This document shows positions 54,494 through 64,000 of a DNA stretch of 64,000 nt, one piece after another. A model generated the notes under the pieces. That model had not been told where the DNA came from. It saw only the letters and a list, made by a program, of their open reading frames with translations, and did no database searches. This DNA comes from Nostoc sp. LPT (GTDB lineage: Bacteria > Cyanobacteriota > Cyanobacteriia > Cyanobacteriales > Nostocaceae). The DNA is taken from contig NZ_JABXKF010000145.1 in assembly GCF_017115165.1 (NCBI RefSeq), positions 124,001 through 188,000 of the forward strand, given 5' to 3'. Each line of letters starts with the position of its first letter. Position 1 is the first letter of the stretch. A program made the position numbers and the translations under genes.

Positions 54494-57094
54494 CTACTTA
54501 GTAAGCATTGTCCAGACACCATCCCAGGACTGTGGAGGCGGCGTTTGTTGGTAATTACGCGCACGCTCTAGGTGGATATCAACAGCTTGGTCTTGGGATT
54601 GGATAGATTTGGCGGCCTCGAAACAAGCGATCGCTTGTGAGAAGTTGCGCGATAAATAAGCAGTGCGTCCAGTATGATAGTGAAACAAAAACTCTTCGGT
54701 TTTAGCATCTAGGGGAGTAATGCGATCGCCAATTAACTCGTATATATTAACTGCCTGGTGTTTCCCTTTGACTCGGATTTTATCTAACTGGCGCACCCAA
54801 ATGCGATCGCTGCACAATTGGTAAGTAAATTCACTTAAAAGAATATCACAACCGTAATCTTTAGTTACCGCTTCCAAGCGCGAACTTAAATTTACACCAT
54901 CTCCAATGACGGTGTAATCCATCCGTTTGCGAGAACCAATATTACCCGAAACCACATCCCCAGAACTAATCCCAATGCCAATACGAATTTGCGGCTGCGC
55001 CTGGATAATTCGCCGTTGGTTAAATTCCTCTAAGCGGCGTCTCATATCTAAAGCTGACTGTACAGCCCTCCAAGCATGATTTTCTGTCAATGGTAGCGGC
55101 GCACCAAATACCGCCATTAAGGCATCACCAATAAATTTATCGAGAGTGCCTTCGTGGTTAAAAACCGCCTCCACCATCGTTTCAAAATACTGATTGAGCA
55201 GCAATACCACCTCAGCTGCACCGAGATTTTCTGTAAGTGTTGTGTAGCCCCGGATATCAGAAAATAATATAGTTACTTCCTTCCGTTCGCCTACCATTAA
55301 AGCATCTTCTCCTAGTGCCATAACTTGTTCAGCGACATGGGGCGTCAGGTAACGGGACATGGTAGTTTTCATCCGTTTTTCCTGAGTAATGTCTTCTAAG
55401 ACCACCAAACCACCGCGTACACCGCCTTCTGGGTTAGTCAGGGGATTAACAGTAAGATTGATATTGCGCTCTAATGTTTGTACTTCATTAGAAGTGAGAA
55501 ACTCAGATTGGGGAGTCAGGGGTTGATTCCAGGGAATAAAAATATCGGGGTTCGTGCGATCGCGCACTGCTAAAATTGAGTGCTGATTCCTAAGTCCTGT
55601 TAACGGTAGCGGAGCGTTTAGCCCGTCCTGATTTTCACTCAGCATCTGGTAAAGTCCCAGCATCAAACTTTGCTCTGGCACATAATGTTTAGCTCCAGTT
55701 TTTAGACTATCTTCTAGTCGCATTTGGAGATTTTCAATTGGCACAACTTCCCAAACTAGGCGACCAATCAAATTTTGTTCCCACAAAAGCTTGTTGTTCT
55801 TACTATTAGCGTCTCCTATCGGACAACCCAGCAACTCTAGGGCTGCATCATTAATCGTGACAATCTGTCCTGCCATATCTGTAGAAATCACAGCATCTGA
55901 CAGACTTTGTAAAATATCTTTTTGATACTGTTTTTCTAACAGCACATTTTCAAACAGCCGAGCATTTTCTAAGGCAATTCCTGCCTGATTATTAAAAGCC
56001 CGCATAAACTCTTCATCAGAAGCAGTAAAACTGCTTTGTTGCTTATTAATTAATTGTGTAACGCCAATCAAGTCATTTGCAGAATTAAATACCGGTAAAC
56101 ATAAAATATTACCAGTTATATAACCAGTTTTTTTATCTGTAGTCGGGTCAAAGCGCGGGTCTTTATAAGCATCGGAAATATTTAAAGCTTCACCAGTGGA
56201 AGCGACATATCCAGCAATGCCACGGTTAGCAGGAATGCGAATTTCTATCAAGTTTGTGCCATCTGCTGCCATTGCAACTTTCGTCCAGAGTTCATTCAGC
56301 TCTTTACGATATAAAAATAATGTGCTGCGGTCTGCTTGCATTAAAATTCGAGCTTGTTCCATGACTATCTGCAAAGTTGCTTCTAAATCTAAACTTTGCC
56401 CCAGTGTCTGAGTTGCCCGCAACAAAGCCGTTGCGCCTCTTTGATTACGAGCCGCTACATAAAAAGATTGGCAGCTTTCTAGGATAATACCAATCGAAGC
56501 AGCAAAGTCTCGAAAACGTTCTTCATCATCATGATTAAACGGAACATTCCCAGTTTTATTAGCTAGTTGAACCACCGCTACAGTCTGGTTTTTGCTACTG
56601 ATAACGGGCATACATAAAATATTATGGATTTTGTAGCCCATTTGTTTTTCAAGTTCTGGGCTAAATAAGGGATGAGTATAAGTTTCAGATATATTTAGAT
56701 ATTCACCTGTACTGGCAACATGACCGGGGATACCCACTGTAATGGGAGTACGAATTTCTAAGAATTTTTGAGTATTATCTTGAGGAACTTTTGACCACAG
56801 TTGACCTTTGTCATAATCAACTAAAAAAATGGCTGTATGTTCTGCTTGGAGAATTTGACCAATTTTGAGTGTGATAGCTTCTAATACTTTCTCCAACATA
56901 GTTTCTAGAGCTTCATTATTGATCAGTTCAATAGCTCTCAGAAATTGCTGGAACTCAGCAGTTATAAAGTCGAGTAAGCAAACAAATTCATTAACAGATA
57001 AGTCTTTGACGCGACGCAGTAGAGCGTGAGTACGATTAACTTGAGTTAGTTCAGTTAATGTAGCCAAGACGCTGCCAGGGTTGGGAAGTGTCAT
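54494..57094 (-). CDS. cyaB1: GAF-GAF-PAS class III adenylate cyclase (CyaB1-like)
   Basis: 866 residues. Two tandem GAF domains lie at about 60-215 (AEHTAIFLVDYDKGQLWSKV) and 230-385 (ADRSTLFLYRKELNELWTKV). Both have cyclic-nucleotide-type NKxxxFxxxDE features (NKTGNVPFNHDDEERF; NKQQSSFTASDEEF). A PAS domain follows, then the class III cyclase domain (VTILFSDIRGYTTLTENLGA, FIGDALMAVFGAP, VSGNIGSRKRMDYTVIGDGV) and a TPR-like end. Length and order equal Anabaena CyaB1, whose GAF-B binds cAMP for positive feedback. The PAS part contains an in-frame interspersed repeat. It makes cAMP in the cytoplasm. Confidence 0.9.
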   Translation of the reverse strand: MTLPNPGSVLATLTELTQVNRTHALLRRVKDLSVNEFVCLLDFITAEFQQFLRAIELINNEALETMLEKVLEAITLKIGQILQAEHTAIFLVDYDKGQLWSKVPQDNTQKFLEIRTPITVGIPGHVASTGEYLNISETYTHPLFSPELEKQMGYKIHNILCMPVISSKNQTVAVVQLANKTGNVPFNHDDEERFRDFAASIGIILESCQSFYVAARNQRGATALLRATQTLGQSLDLEATLQIVMEQARILMQADRSTLFLYRKELNELWTKVAMAADGTNLIEIRIPANRGIAGYVASTGEALNISDAYKDPRFDPTTDKKTGYITGNILCLPVFNSANDLIGVTQLINKQQSSFTASDEEFMRAFNNQAGIALENARLFENVLLEKQYQKDILQSLSDAVISTDMAGQIVTINDAALELLGCPIGDANSKNNKLLWEQNLIGRLVWEVVPIENLQMRLEDSLKTGAKHYVPEQSLMLGLYQMLSENQDGLNAPLPLTGLRNQHSILAVRDRTNPDIFIPWNQPLTPQSEFLTSNEVQTLERNINLTVNPLTNPEGGVRGGLVVLEDITQEKRMKTTMSRYLTPHVAEQVMALGEDALMVGERKEVTILFSDIRGYTTLTENLGAAEVVLLLNQYFETMVEAVFNHEGTLDKFIGDALMAVFGAPLPLTENHAWRAVQSALDMRRRLEEFNQRRIIQAQPQIRIGIGISSGDVVSGNIGSRKRMDYTVIGDGVNLSSRLEAVTKDYGCDILLSEFTYQLCSDRIWVRQLDKIRVKGKHQAVNIYELIGDRITPLDAKTEEFLFHYHTGRTAYLSRNFSQAIACFEAAKSIQSQDQAVDIHLERARNYQQTPPPQSWDGVWTMLTK
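55596..55631. repeat. Interspersed repeat inside the cyclase PAS region
   Basis: CCTGTTAACGGTAGCGGAGC followed by GTTTAGCCCGTCCTGA matches intergenic copies at 59965-60002 and 57149-57187 (GCGGGGCGTTTAGCCCGTGC). On the minus strand it encodes DGLNAPLPLTGL, about residues 488-499. Confidence 0.85.
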
Positions 57095-57256
57095 GGTAAT
57101 TTTAGATTTTAGATTTTAGATTTTAGATTTTGGGCATGGGCGTTAGGAGTGCTGTACATGGATAGCGGGGCGTTTAGCCCGTGCTGAGTTAGGAGTTAAG
57201 AGTTAAGAGTTAGGAGTTTTGTTTATCTCCCTCATCTCCCTCATCTCCCTCATGCC

Positions 57257-58387
57257 CTATTTTGCCAATTGTTCAGAAAATATCACCTTTTGATAGTAAT
57301 CTTGTAGCTGCTTAGTGGTAGCTGCCCAACCCCAACTTTCTGCTTCCTGGCGGGCATTTTGACGGATGATATCTCGTTGTTGTTTTTGTTCTAAGAGTCG
57401 AACAGTAGCAGCTAACGCTCCTTGAACATCTGCTGTTGGCTCAAAAAGATATCCATTTACCCCATCTGTCACAATATCAGGAATCCCCCCGGAACGGGCT
57501 GCTACCACGGGACAGCCAGCAGCCATCGCTTCTAGTAGTACTAAGCCTAGTGTTTCTGTACGGGAAGGAAAGATGAAGGCATCAGCACTCGCAAAGGCAG
57601 AACCTAACTCTTGCCCCATAAGATAGCCAACAAAATAAGTGTTTGTGCCAGCAAAGTGTTTTTGCAATGCTTGACGGTGGGGCCCATCCCCAACCAATGC
57701 TAACCGCGCTTCGGGAATGGCTTCTAAAATTGGTTTGATGCGCTCAATTTCTTTTTCAGCAGAAAGCCGTCCTACGTAAAGTAGCAATGGACTTTCTGGA
57801 TGATTTTTTGATAGGCGCGATCGCATTTCTACACTAGCTAAATCGGGGTGAAATAATTCCGTATCCACCCCGCGCTGCCACAAATCTACACGTTCAATAC
57901 CGTGTGCTGTCAGTTCCTCTATCATTGCTGTGGAGGTACACAGATTCAAAGCTGCTTGATTATGAGCGCTTTTGAGCAGTTCCCAAAGAAAACCTTCCAA
58001 CATCCCCAAACCGTAATGCTGGAGATATTGGGGTAAATGGGTATGATAAGACGCGACCAAGGGGATTTTGAGGATTTTGCTATAAAATATGCCAGACAAA
58101 CCCAAAACGGCTGGATTCACGACATGAATAATATCAGGCTTAAACTCTTCTAAGATGTAACCAATGGCTGGGCGGGGTAATGCCATTTTCAATTCTGGAT
58201 ACAATGGCAGAGGAAAGCCAGTAACGCCGTAAACTTTAGCGCCTTTGTGTTCTGTGATGCCTCCATCAGGGGCAATCACCAACACTTGATTCCCACTGCG
58301 CTGGAGATGGTCAACAGTATGGCGCAGGCGCGTTACAATGCCGTCAACCTTGGGTAAAAAGGTTTCGGTAAATAGGGCAATTCTCAT
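57257..58387 (-). CDS. sqdX: Sulfoquinovosyldiacylglycerol synthase
   Basis: A 376-residue GT4-type glycosyltransferase. MRIALFTETFLPKVDGIVTR, YPELKMALPRPAIG, HVVNPAVLGLSGIFYSK, ASYHTHLPQYLQHYGLG and LWQRGVDTELFHP fit SqdX. The C-terminal nucleotide-sugar part is FPSRTETLGLVLLEAMAAG. It transfers sulfoquinovose from UDP-sulfoquinovose to diacylglycerol, giving the thylakoid lipid SQDG. It lies behind sqdB on the same strand, with a gene fragment between them. Confidence 0.92.
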   Translation of the reverse strand: MRIALFTETFLPKVDGIVTRLRHTVDHLQRSGNQVLVIAPDGGITEHKGAKVYGVTGFPLPLYPELKMALPRPAIGYILEEFKPDIIHVVNPAVLGLSGIFYSKILKIPLVASYHTHLPQYLQHYGLGMLEGFLWELLKSAHNQAALNLCTSTAMIEELTAHGIERVDLWQRGVDTELFHPDLASVEMRSRLSKNHPESPLLLYVGRLSAEKEIERIKPILEAIPEARLALVGDGPHRQALQKHFAGTNTYFVGYLMGQELGSAFASADAFIFPSRTETLGLVLLEAMAAGCPVVAARSGGIPDIVTDGVNGYLFEPTADVQGALAATVRLLEQKQQRDIIRQNARQEAESWGWAATTKQLQDYYQKVIFSEQLAK

Positions 58388-58439
58388 AAAAAACTATTCA
58401 GTCCAGGCAGATAATCTCAGCTTTGCTTGCATTTCGGCA

Positions 58440-58595
58440 TCAAACACAGAGTAAACTCTCTTTTGTGGTGTATATCAACTCTCCACAGTCAAAATCACTG
58501 TCGTAAACGGCAAATTTAGTAATAGCTGGACGATACGCCTGATAAATAATAACTATTTGGTCGTCATATTGTGCTAGAATACAACGACCAATTTT
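58440..58595 (-). pseudogene. Fragment of a DUF4291-like protein
   Basis: Between sqdB and sqdX the minus strand reads KIGRCILAQYDDQIVIIYQA, YRPAITKFAVYDSDFDCGEL and ends at TGA after ESLLCV. The IxAQYDxxxIxVYQAYxPxIAxFA pattern is the start of DUF4291 proteins. No start codon and none of the remaining roughly 150 residues are present. The family call is by eye. Confidence 0.5.
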
Positions 58596-58621
58596 AGACC
58601 CACGATTTACTGGGGTTTACA

Positions 58622-59788
<1,167 letters not shown>

Positions 59789-59964
59789 TTACTCGCTGAT
59801 AGCTAAATCTATCAGGTTTCTGTCCCCTCTCAATCATCATTCTGGGAGAGATGTAGATTTTGGGGGAAGTGGGGAGTAGGGAGATGAGGGAGATGAGAGA
59901 GCAGGGGAAGCAGAGGAAGAAGAATTAATAACCAATGCCCCTCAAGAGTGCCCAGTCATGATGA

Positions 59965-60002
59965 GTGCTGTTAGCGGAAGCGGGGCGTTTAGCCCGTGCT
60001 GA
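59965..60002. repeat. Interspersed repeat, GGGGCGTTTAGCCC family
   Basis: GTGCTGTTAGCGGAAGCGGG followed by GCGTTTAGCCCGTGCTGA. Another copy is at 57149-57187 upstream of sqdX's end, and an in-gene copy at 55596-55631. The surrounding 59783-60069 also has a purine-rich stretch and no gene. Confidence 0.85.
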
Positions 60003-60069
60003 GTTGGAAATCTCGCTTCTTTACTCAGGATTGGGAAAAGAGGAACTGTTTTGCCCAATGCCCCATCTT

Positions 60070-60588
60070 TCAAGACTTTGAAATGCGATACTGCTGGGCA
60101 ATGTAATAAAACAAACGATAGTAATCTTGAAAATATTGGCTCTTGCTTCGTCCCTGCCAATAGTATTTAACTTGACTCTGAGTTAGTGTCAGTGTCATTG
60201 AACCTACTAATTGATCAACTTCTACAATCAGCACCCCAGATACTCCTTGAGCGGTCTGAAAGTTGGATTTTATCTTTTTCACGGATTCTCGATCGTTTAG
60301 TAGCTGATGACTTGCCCACCCGCGAATTTCCACTGAGTTATCCTGTGGTGAAATAAACGCAATTCCATCACCATTTTCTGATGCTGCTAATGAAGTCCAG
60401 TTACTCGGATATGGAAATTCAAAGCCATAACGAGAGTTGCTATAAGTTTTCCAGGCGATCGCTCCGGCGTTAAAATCATTTGCAGTACAACCCCACAGCA
60501 TGATTAACAGGGCAATGACTCCGCTAACACTGGCGGCAAACCGATAAATTCTTCGCCCCAAACTAGAGATTTTATTAGCAGTAGCCAT
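60070..60588 (-). CDS. Putative lipoprotein, PsbP/photosystem-associated-like
   Basis: 172 residues. A hydrophobic segment ends with IMLWGC at residue 34, a lipobox, so it should be a lipid-anchored envelope or lumenal protein. TYSNSRYGFEFPYPSNWTSL resembles the start of PsbP-fold domains, and the rest (IAFISPQDNSVEIRGWASHQ) fits a small alpha/beta domain. The family assignment is tentative. The start might also be one of several nearby in-frame codons. Confidence 0.5.
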   Translation of the reverse strand: MATANKISSLGRRIYRFAASVSGVIALLIMLWGCTANDFNAGAIAWKTYSNSRYGFEFPYPSNWTSLAASENGDGIAFISPQDNSVEIRGWASHQLLNDRESVKKIKSNFQTAQGVSGVLIVEVDQLVGSMTLTLTQSQVKYYWQGRSKSQYFQDYYRLFYYIAQQYRISKS

Positions 60589-60848
60589 TTACATCACACA
60601 TTTTGCCAAAGTTACTGATTTTATAGAAATACCAGAAACTCAGATCGATACCTTCACTAATTTATGAGTTATTCACGAATCGGGAAATGCACCAAAAGAG
60701 CACTCATTAAAAATTCAATAAATAATATTCAGGATATTTACCAAGCCCCGTTGGGGCGGGTGTGGGGGTGTGGGGTTGCATGGTGGTAGGGGATATCTAG
60801 CCCCAACCACCCGCATGAGTCTTTAGCCCTGCCTAAAAAGGGCAACCG

Positions 60849-60881
60849 TGAAGTCCTTTGGTCTCAATCCAAAGGACTTCA
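60849..60881. repeat. Perfect 13-bp-stem hairpin
   Basis: TGAAGTCCTTTGG (60849-60861) and CCAAAGGACTTCA (60869-60881) flank TCTCAAT. It lies in the 851-bp non-coding region 60589-61439, together with a GGATGTG/CACATCC hairpin near 61125 and the iterated TATTGAGCGATCA sites at 61236-61311. No gene is supported there. Confidence 0.7.
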
Positions 60882-61235
60882 CCTTACACCCCTAATGAAT
60901 ATTCTCTTTGGTAATATCGGTATAAAAAGCTTAGAAAAAGTGCTTTATCACACAAATATAGACAGTGTATCTCAGACAGATCGGCTAAATTTAGAGCTTT
61001 TTCACTTCCAAACAAACACATATTTGCAATTTCGGCCAAATCTCTCTGTAGTTTGCATCGGTAAGCCAAACGACTAAAATCCCCAGATATTGACATTTCT
61101 TGATATTTCTGGCTTACCAGATTTGGATGTGGTATCTCACATCCACGCGCAAATTTGAATAAATGGGGATGAATACCATATCACCGACTTGGTGACGTTC
61201 CAAAGAATTAAAAAGTAAGCCAAGTTAGACAATCG

Positions 61236-61311
61236 TTTATTGAGCGATCACTAATTCCCATCAAAAATTAATTCTGAGAGCTTTGTATTGAGCGATCAAT
61301 CACTCAATAAA
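61236..61311. promoter_or_regulatory. Iterated/inverted TATTGAGCGATCA sites upstream of the RHH gene
   Basis: TTTATTGAGCGATCA (61236-61250), GTATTGAGCGATCA (61285-61298) and the inverted CTCAATAAA (61303-61311) lie 130-200 bp before the RHH start. Such iteration suits a protein-binding control region, perhaps autoregulation by the RHH protein; this is inference. Confidence 0.35.
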
Positions 61312-61439
61312 CAGCATTTTATCCCCAATATGTAAATAAATGTAACAAAACTAGCGTTAAAACGTTTTACCGTCTTGACAACCAATAAAAGAACCGATAA
61401 CTTGATATACATACCCGGGTAAGACCGTTAAAGAGTTAT

Positions 61440-61793
61440 ATGCAAACGCAAACTAAGCAAAAGGTCACTTTGTATTTATCGCCAGAGTTGCACAGGAAAC
61501 TGAAAATTCGTTCAGCAGTTGATTCCGAGCCAATGTCAGAACTTGCCGAACGTGCCCTTGGTTTTTACCTATGCAATCAAGAATTGTTTGACGAGTTAGA
61601 AGATTCTTCTTATGGGCGGACTCATAGAGTTTATTCATGCCCAACTTGTGATAGCTCGCTAGTCTTACGTGATGGGGAACTGGTTACTTTAGGCAATCAA
61701 CCAGGAGTAATTGGTCAAGAGCATCTTTCTCTGAATGAGATGGATGAAGATGAAACCAATCCCAAGGGTGAGGAAGAGTTAGTTCCTTGCTAA
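61440..61793 (+). CDS. Ribbon-helix-helix type protein upstream of ycf46
   Basis: 117 residues. The first 50 (QKVTLYLSPELHRKLKIRSA, VDSEPMSELAERALGFYL) match a CopG/Arc-type DNA-binding ribbon-helix-helix. A Cys pair CPTC (about residue 69) and an acidic tail follow. It may be a transcriptional regulator. It precedes ycf46 by 82 bp on the same strand and probably forms an operon with it. Confidence 0.7.
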   Translation: MQTQTKQKVTLYLSPELHRKLKIRSAVDSEPMSELAERALGFYLCNQELFDELEDSSYGRTHRVYSCPTCDSSLVLRDGELVTLGNQPGVIGQEHLSLNEMDEDETNPKGEEELVPC

Positions 61794-61875
61794 CTAAATA
61801 GATATTCATGATTCGGTTGTCTTTACCAGAAGCAATGTCTCTACTGTCTCTATAAGGTCTCAAGTAGGTCGAAGT

Positions 61876-63387
61876 ATGAACGAAGAGCTCAAGATCCTAA
61901 TTCAAGCTCAATACCCTTTAATCTACCTTGTTACCTCCGAGGAAGAGCGGGCCGAGCAAGCAATTTCCACAATCGCCCAGTTATTAAAGCCCCAGCGTCG
62001 AGTATTTGTTTGGACAGTAACACACGGGATTGTTGAGTATGGTCAACCCCGGAATGTCACCCAGCATAATACCGTGTCTCCAGAGGCGGCGATTGAGTGG
62101 ATCATCCGGCAGAAAGAACCAAGTATATTTATTCTTAAAGATTTACATCCCTTTATAGATGCGCCTGCAACTAACAGATCGTTACGTGATGCGATCGCTA
62201 GTTTCAAAGGTATGCAAAAGAACATCATTTTGATGTCTCCGATGCAACAAGTACCTATAGAACTGGAAAAAGAAGTTGTTGTTCTCGACTTTACATTGCC
62301 AGATATGGCTGAGTTGAATAAAGTCTTAACTCACCATATAGAGCAAAATCGTGGTCGGCGACTGACAACAGAAGCCAGAGAAAAACTTCTAAGAGCTGCT
62401 TTAGGTCTAACTAAAGATGAAGCTGAGAAAGTCTACCGTAAGGCACAGGTAACTAAAGAGCGTTTAACAGAAGATGAAGTAGACATCGTTTTATCTGAGA
62501 AAAAGCAACTAATTCGGCGCAATGGCATCTTAGAATACATTGAAGAAGATGAAACTATTGATGCTGTAGGTGGCTTAGAAGAGTTAAAAAGATGGCTCAA
62601 GCAACGCTCTAACGCTTTCACAGAAAGAGCGAGAGAGTATGGTTTGCCTCAACCAAAAGGAATGTTAATTTTAGGAGTTCCCGGTTGCGGTAAGTCATTA
62701 ATTGCCAAAACTACTTCCCGGCTGTGGGGTTTACCATTGTTGCGGTTGGATATGGGGCGAGTCTACGACGGCTCAATGGTGGGACGAAGCGAGGCAAATC
62801 TGCGGAACGCCCTGAAAACAGCAGAATCTATTTCCCCAGCGATTTTGTTTATCGATGAATTGGATAAATCCTTTGCTGGTAGTGGAGGTTCTTCTGATTC
62901 TGATGGGGGGACTTCAAGTAGAATCTTCGGCTCTTTCCTCACCTGGATGCAAGATAAGAAATCACCAGTGTTCGTGATGGCAACAGCCAATAGAGTAGAA
63001 CGCTTACCTGGCGAGTTCTTGAGGAAAGGACGCTTTGATGAAATTTTCTTTGTCGATCTGCCAACACCGGAAGAACGGCAGGATATTTTCAATATTCATC
63101 TGACCAAACGCCGTGAAGACATCTCTCGATTCGATCTTGAGCAATTAGCCAAGATGTCTGATGGCTTTTCTGGAGCAGAAATAGAGCAAGCGATCGTTGC
63201 GGCAATGTATGAAGCTTTTGCCCAAGATCGGGAGTTCACCCAACTAGATATTATTGCTGCACTGAAGGCAACTTTGCCGCTGTCTCGAACGATGCAAGAA
63301 CAAGTAACGGCTCTGAGAGATTGGGCCAGACAGCGCGCACGCCCCGCAGCATCCTCCGTAGCTGAATATCAGCGAATGGAGTTTTAA
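61876..63387 (+). CDS. ycf46: AAA+ ATPase Ycf46
   Basis: 503 residues. An N-terminal domain (LKILIQAQYPLIYLVTSEEE, TVTHGIVEYGQ) is followed by a AAA+ domain: Walker A ILGVPGCGKSLIAK, Walker B AILFIDELDK, sensor-1-type VMATANRVERLPG and arginine finger region RKGRFDEIFFVDLP. This is the Ycf46 protein conserved in cyanobacteria and red-algal plastids; it has been linked to control of photosynthesis and inorganic-carbon use, but its client is not established. It is followed after 142 bp by ycf35. Confidence 0.9.
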   Translation: MNEELKILIQAQYPLIYLVTSEEERAEQAISTIAQLLKPQRRVFVWTVTHGIVEYGQPRNVTQHNTVSPEAAIEWIIRQKEPSIFILKDLHPFIDAPATNRSLRDAIASFKGMQKNIILMSPMQQVPIELEKEVVVLDFTLPDMAELNKVLTHHIEQNRGRRLTTEAREKLLRAALGLTKDEAEKVYRKAQVTKERLTEDEVDIVLSEKKQLIRRNGILEYIEEDETIDAVGGLEELKRWLKQRSNAFTERAREYGLPQPKGMLILGVPGCGKSLIAKTTSRLWGLPLLRLDMGRVYDGSMVGRSEANLRNALKTAESISPAILFIDELDKSFAGSGGSSDSDGGTSSRIFGSFLTWMQDKKSPVFVMATANRVERLPGEFLRKGRFDEIFFVDLPTPEERQDIFNIHLTKRREDISRFDLEQLAKMSDGFSGAEIEQAIVAAMYEAFAQDREFTQLDIIAALKATLPLSRTMQEQVTALRDWARQRARPAASSVAEYQRMEF

Positions 63388-63529
63388 AAGCTTTCCTCTG
63401 CCATCCCAGGGGGAAAGGCTAGCTGAAAATGCTAGCAGTTATAAGAAAAGCCGCATCCTGCTTAAGCGCGGCTTCGCCCAAAACAAACCGTTGTCGTCTT
63501 TCTCAATCTTCTCATTGGAGGAAACCCAA

Positions 63530-63880
63530 ATGTCTCACTTTAGCACCCTGCGTACCAAAATCACCGATGCCGAAATCCTCAAGGCTTCCTTGCGCGACCT
63601 CGGTATCAGCGTAAAGACTGAAGCTGATGTCCGTGGTTATAACGGTCAGCGTGTCCGTTCTGACATCGTTGCCGTATTAGAAGGCGAATATGACCTCGGC
63701 TGGTCTCGCAATGGCGATGGTTCTTTTGACCTAATCGCTGACCTGTGGGGCGTTGCTAAGAAGCACAACCAAACCGAGTTGATAAACTCAATCAACCAAA
63801 AGTATGCTGTTAACAAAACTTTGGCTGAAGTGAAACAGCGCGGTCTGCAAAACGCCAATGTGAAGTTGGTATTGCAATAA
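63530..63880 (+). CDS. ycf35: Ycf35 / DUF1257 protein
   Basis: 116 residues: MSHFSTLRTKITDAEILKAS, LRDLGISVKTEADVRGYNGQ, DIVAVLEGEYDLGWSRNGDG and the C-terminal YAVNKTLAEVKQRGL. It is the plastid/cyanobacterial Ycf35 (DUF1257) family of unknown function. ATG 63530 with GGAGG nine bases upstream decides the start; the longer frame is spurious. It lies behind ycf46. Confidence 0.9.
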   Translation: MSHFSTLRTKITDAEILKASLRDLGISVKTEADVRGYNGQRVRSDIVAVLEGEYDLGWSRNGDGSFDLIADLWGVAKKHNQTELINSINQKYAVNKTLAEVKQRGLQNANVKLVLQ

Positions 63881-63909
63881 CAATTTCTCTGCGCGTTCCC
63901 AAAGCTGCA

Positions 63910-63947
63910 CGGGTTAACCATATAAATAGCGGTTAGCCCGCTTTTTT
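63910..63947 (+). terminator. Terminator of the ycf46-ycf35 unit
   Basis: CGGGTTAACC (63910-63919) pairs with GGTTAGCCCG (63931-63940, one G-T) and is followed by CTTTTTT. Confidence 0.85.
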
Positions 63948-63984
63948 ATCGGGACTGAGATGTATTTCTCAGTCCCGATTTTTG
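63948..63984. terminator. Second, perfect-stem terminator
   Basis: ATCGGGACTGAGA (63948-63960) pairs exactly with TCTCAGTCCCGAT (63967-63979) and is followed by TTTTG, with AAAAAAG on the other side. It can act in both directions, so it may also end a gene entering from beyond the window. Confidence 0.85.
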
Positions 63985-64000
63985 ATGAGTCTAGTCAATA

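Noticed and set aside
60895-61096. Short open frames on both strands
   Set aside because: About 60-70 codons, no ribosome site, no family resemblance, AT-rich intergenic composition.

Overview
The window looks like a chromosomal segment of a filamentous, probably heterocyst-forming cyanobacterium of the Nostoc/Anabaena group. The signs are very frequent HIP1 octamers (GCGATCGC), heptanucleotide STRR arrays (families CCCCAGT, TTGTCAT, AACTCCT), two CYP110-like P450s, a CrtO carotenoid ketolase, sulfolipid genes sqdB/sqdX, a CyaB1-type GAF-GAF-PAS adenylate cyclase, the omp85-lpxC-fabZ-lpxA-lpxB cluster and the chloroplast-shared genes ycf46 and ycf35. No rRNA, tRNA or CRISPR array was recognised.

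Layout. 1-4.6 kb is an accessory patch. It holds a GC-rich luciferase-like flavin monooxygenase with the anatomy of an integron gene cassette: a 60-bp attC-like site follows the stop codon, and a matching TTGGGC boundary lies just before the start. Next to it are an array of 23-bp palindromes and, divergently, the decayed 5' part of an integron-type integrase. A Ser/Thr kinase gene and nested direct repeats derived from the 3' end of the neighbouring transketolase-like gene complete the patch. 4.6-13 kb carries the transketolase-like enzyme, two P450s, a DUF2993 protein and CrtO. 13-20 kb has a secreted trypsin-like/RTX protease, a TPR lipoprotein, an RmlD-like reductase, a PEP-CTERM protein and a PhoD phosphatase. 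20-28 kb is the glycine-cleavage locus (gcvT, gcvH, gcvP), split by a glycine-rich repeat protein and small mobile-element remnants. 28-35 kb has a lumenal pentapeptide protein and two paralogous TPR proteins (one a STAND NTPase, the other lacking its NTPase core), with a toxin-antitoxin relic between them.

35-44 kb has two FHA proteins (one fused to a flavoprotein-like domain), endonuclease V, a TonB-like protein with HIP1-bearing repeats, an aldo/keto reductase and small cyanobacterial proteins. 44-53.5 kb is the outer-membrane cluster: Omp85, lpxC, fabZ, lpxA and lpxB, with an orphan-looking cytosine methyltransferase overlapping lpxB, and purC upstream. 54-60.6 kb has the adenylate cyclase, sqdX, sqdB and a lipoprotein. 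60.6-64 kb has an RHH protein, the Ycf46 AAA+ ATPase and Ycf35.

Two themes stand out. First, the relic integron with one apparently intact cassette is the best candidate for something previously undescribed here. Second, interspersed repeat families have entered coding frames without breaking them: STRR in gcvP, a GCGTAGCC palindrome in omp85, a GGGGCGTTTAGCCC repeat in cyaB1 and HIP1 in the TonB-like gene. All calls rest on reading the sequence; no database search was run.
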